Source: Candidatus Berkelbacteria bacterium (GTDB taxonomy: Bacteria > Patescibacteriota > UBA1384 > 2-12-FULL-50-11). From it: a stretch of DNA of 45,809 nucleotides. The notes under the pieces are model-generated. The model searched no databases. It saw nothing but the letters and a program-made list of their open reading frames with translations, and was not told where the DNA came from. Shown here one piece after another: positions 44,706 through 45,809 of this stretch. The DNA lies in NCBI GenBank assembly GCA_030650195.1, contig JAUSEP010000086.1, positions 1 through 45,809 of the forward strand, in the 5' to 3' direction. The position numbers were made by a program, and so were the translations under genes. How positions within the stretch are numbered: the stretch's first letter is position 1; every line of letters starts with the position of its first letter.

Positions 44706-45809
44706 CTAGAAGGCGTTTACCAAACTGTAGATCGGTCCAAGGACTGAGGCGACTACAAATCCAATACCAACACCCATAACAATCAACATGATCGGTTCAA
44801 GTAGTGTAGTTAGGTTCTTTGACATCGTATCTACTTCCTTGTCGTAAAAATTAGCAACATCTAGTAGAACAGATTCCATACTGCCAGATTCTTCACCTAA
44901 ACTAATGAGCTGACTAACCATAGGTGGAAAAAGCGGCTCCTTACTCACTGAAACCGACATTGTTTTACCAGACTCAACTTCGTGCTGAATCCGTTCGAAG
45001 GCCCGATCGTAATGAACATTACTGATGGTCTTGCGTATGATTTCTAATGACTCCAGGATCGGTAAGCTGGCTTTAATTAACATCGCCATGGTTCGGGCAA
45101 AACGTGCCATGTAAACTTTTTTTGTCAGACCACCAAAGATTGGCAGAGTGAATTTCATTTTGTCGTAGATCTCTCGACCAGGAGTAGTACCAACCCAAAG
45201 CCTGAGCAAAAAGTACAAACCAATCATTGCGGGAATAATAATCCAGTAGTAACCACGAATTACCTTACTCAACCCAAGCAAAAGACGAGTTAGTACTGGT
45301 AGGGTAGCCCCAGACTCTGTGAATATACTTTGCAAAGACGGAATAACAAACACAACGATTAAAACCAAAACAGCAATCAGCAAACAGAAAATAACAGCCG
45401 GGTAGATCATGGCGCCTTTAACTTTTCCTATAAGGTCAGCTTCCTTTTCCTGTTGTTCAGCTAAGTTCAACAAGACTTCTGAGAGTTGACCTGTTTGCTC
45501 CCCGGCCTTAATAACGGCCGTATATACATCAGCAAATACCTTAGGGTGACGTGTCATGGCCTTGGACAGAACAGTTCCGCCCCTAACCTGTTCGATCAGA
45601 TCATGAATAGTGTCCTGAAAAAGTTTGTTTTCAGTTTGACGACTTAGCGACTCCAAAGCCTTAACAATAGATAATCCAGCCTTAATCATCACGGCGAGCT
45701 GACGAGAAAAGATGATTTTTTCTTTAAGAGGAACTTTCTTACGTTTAAAACTAAAACTTAACGGTGAGTGGGACTTCTCCTCATAAGGGGAGATATGTAG
45801 AACGATTAA
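44706..45809 (-). CDS. pilC: Type II secretion/type IV pilus inner-membrane protein PilC (N-terminus beyond window)
   Basis: MIKAGLSIVKALESLSRQ, KVKGAMIYPAVIF, LISLGEESGSMESVLLDVANFYDKEVD; same frame stays open to window end. Confidence 0.92.
   Translation of the reverse strand, partial: LIVLHISPYEEKSHSPLSFSFKRKKVPLKEKIIFSRQLAVMIKAGLSIVKALESLSRQTENKLFQDTIHDLIEQVRGGTVLSKAMTRHPKVFADVYTAVIKAGEQTGQLSEVLLNLAEQQEKEADLIGKVKGAMIYPAVIFCLLIAVLVLIVVFVIPSLQSIFTESGATLPVLTRLLLGLSKVIRGYYWIIIPAMIGLYFLLRLWVGTTPGREIYDKMKFTLPIFGGLTKKVYMARFARTMAMLIKASLPILESLEIIRKTISNVHYDRAFERIQHEVESGKTMSVSVSKEPLFPPMVSQLISLGEESGSMESVLLDVANFYDKEVDTMSKNLTTLLEPIMLIVMGVGIGFVVASVLGPIYSLVNAF

Noticed and set aside
1-45809. Alternative genetic code (UGA=Gly) seen in some CPR
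   Set aside because: TGA ends several genes cleanly at domain boundaries and ATGA overlaps, so the standard code fits
1-45809. CRISPR arrays, transposases or prophage genes
   Set aside because: No spaced repeats, transposase or phage structural motifs recognised

Overview
This window reads like a Patescibacteria (CPR)-type genome using the standard genetic code; the lineage is inferred from gene style and gene order, not from a search. Housekeeping anchors are the gltX 3' end, tRNA-Gln(CTG), tRNA-Glu(CTC), a sigma-70 factor, hisS, ileS, murA and a type IV pilus operon (pilC-M-N-O plus large pilin-like proteins). Accessory content includes two divergently arranged TrmB-type regulator/enzyme pairs, a P-type cation ATPase, a possible β-barrel protein, a lipase-like lipoprotein, a CopG/PIN toxin-antitoxin pair and an ABC-2 exporter. 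A structured ~0.6 kb region without convincing coding content follows ileS. Two accessory modules stand out. (1) At 22.18-24.74 kb, a separately promoted and terminated 68-aa Cys-containing small protein (KLCGVQGCCPEL) sits directly upstream of a radical SAM/SPASM-like protein and a translationally coupled MTA-phosphorylase-like enzyme, with a GNAT and an M14-type deacylase upstream; this resembles a RiPP or peptide-maturation system. (2) At 26.55-33.78 kb, a tightly overlapping operon encodes a PaaK-like adenylate-forming ligase, a cysteine-free E1/ThiF-like protein, an Acg-like nitroreductase and a 7TM-type sensor histidine kinase, with a divergent Rossmann dehydrogenase. All functional calls come from motif reading; no database search was run.
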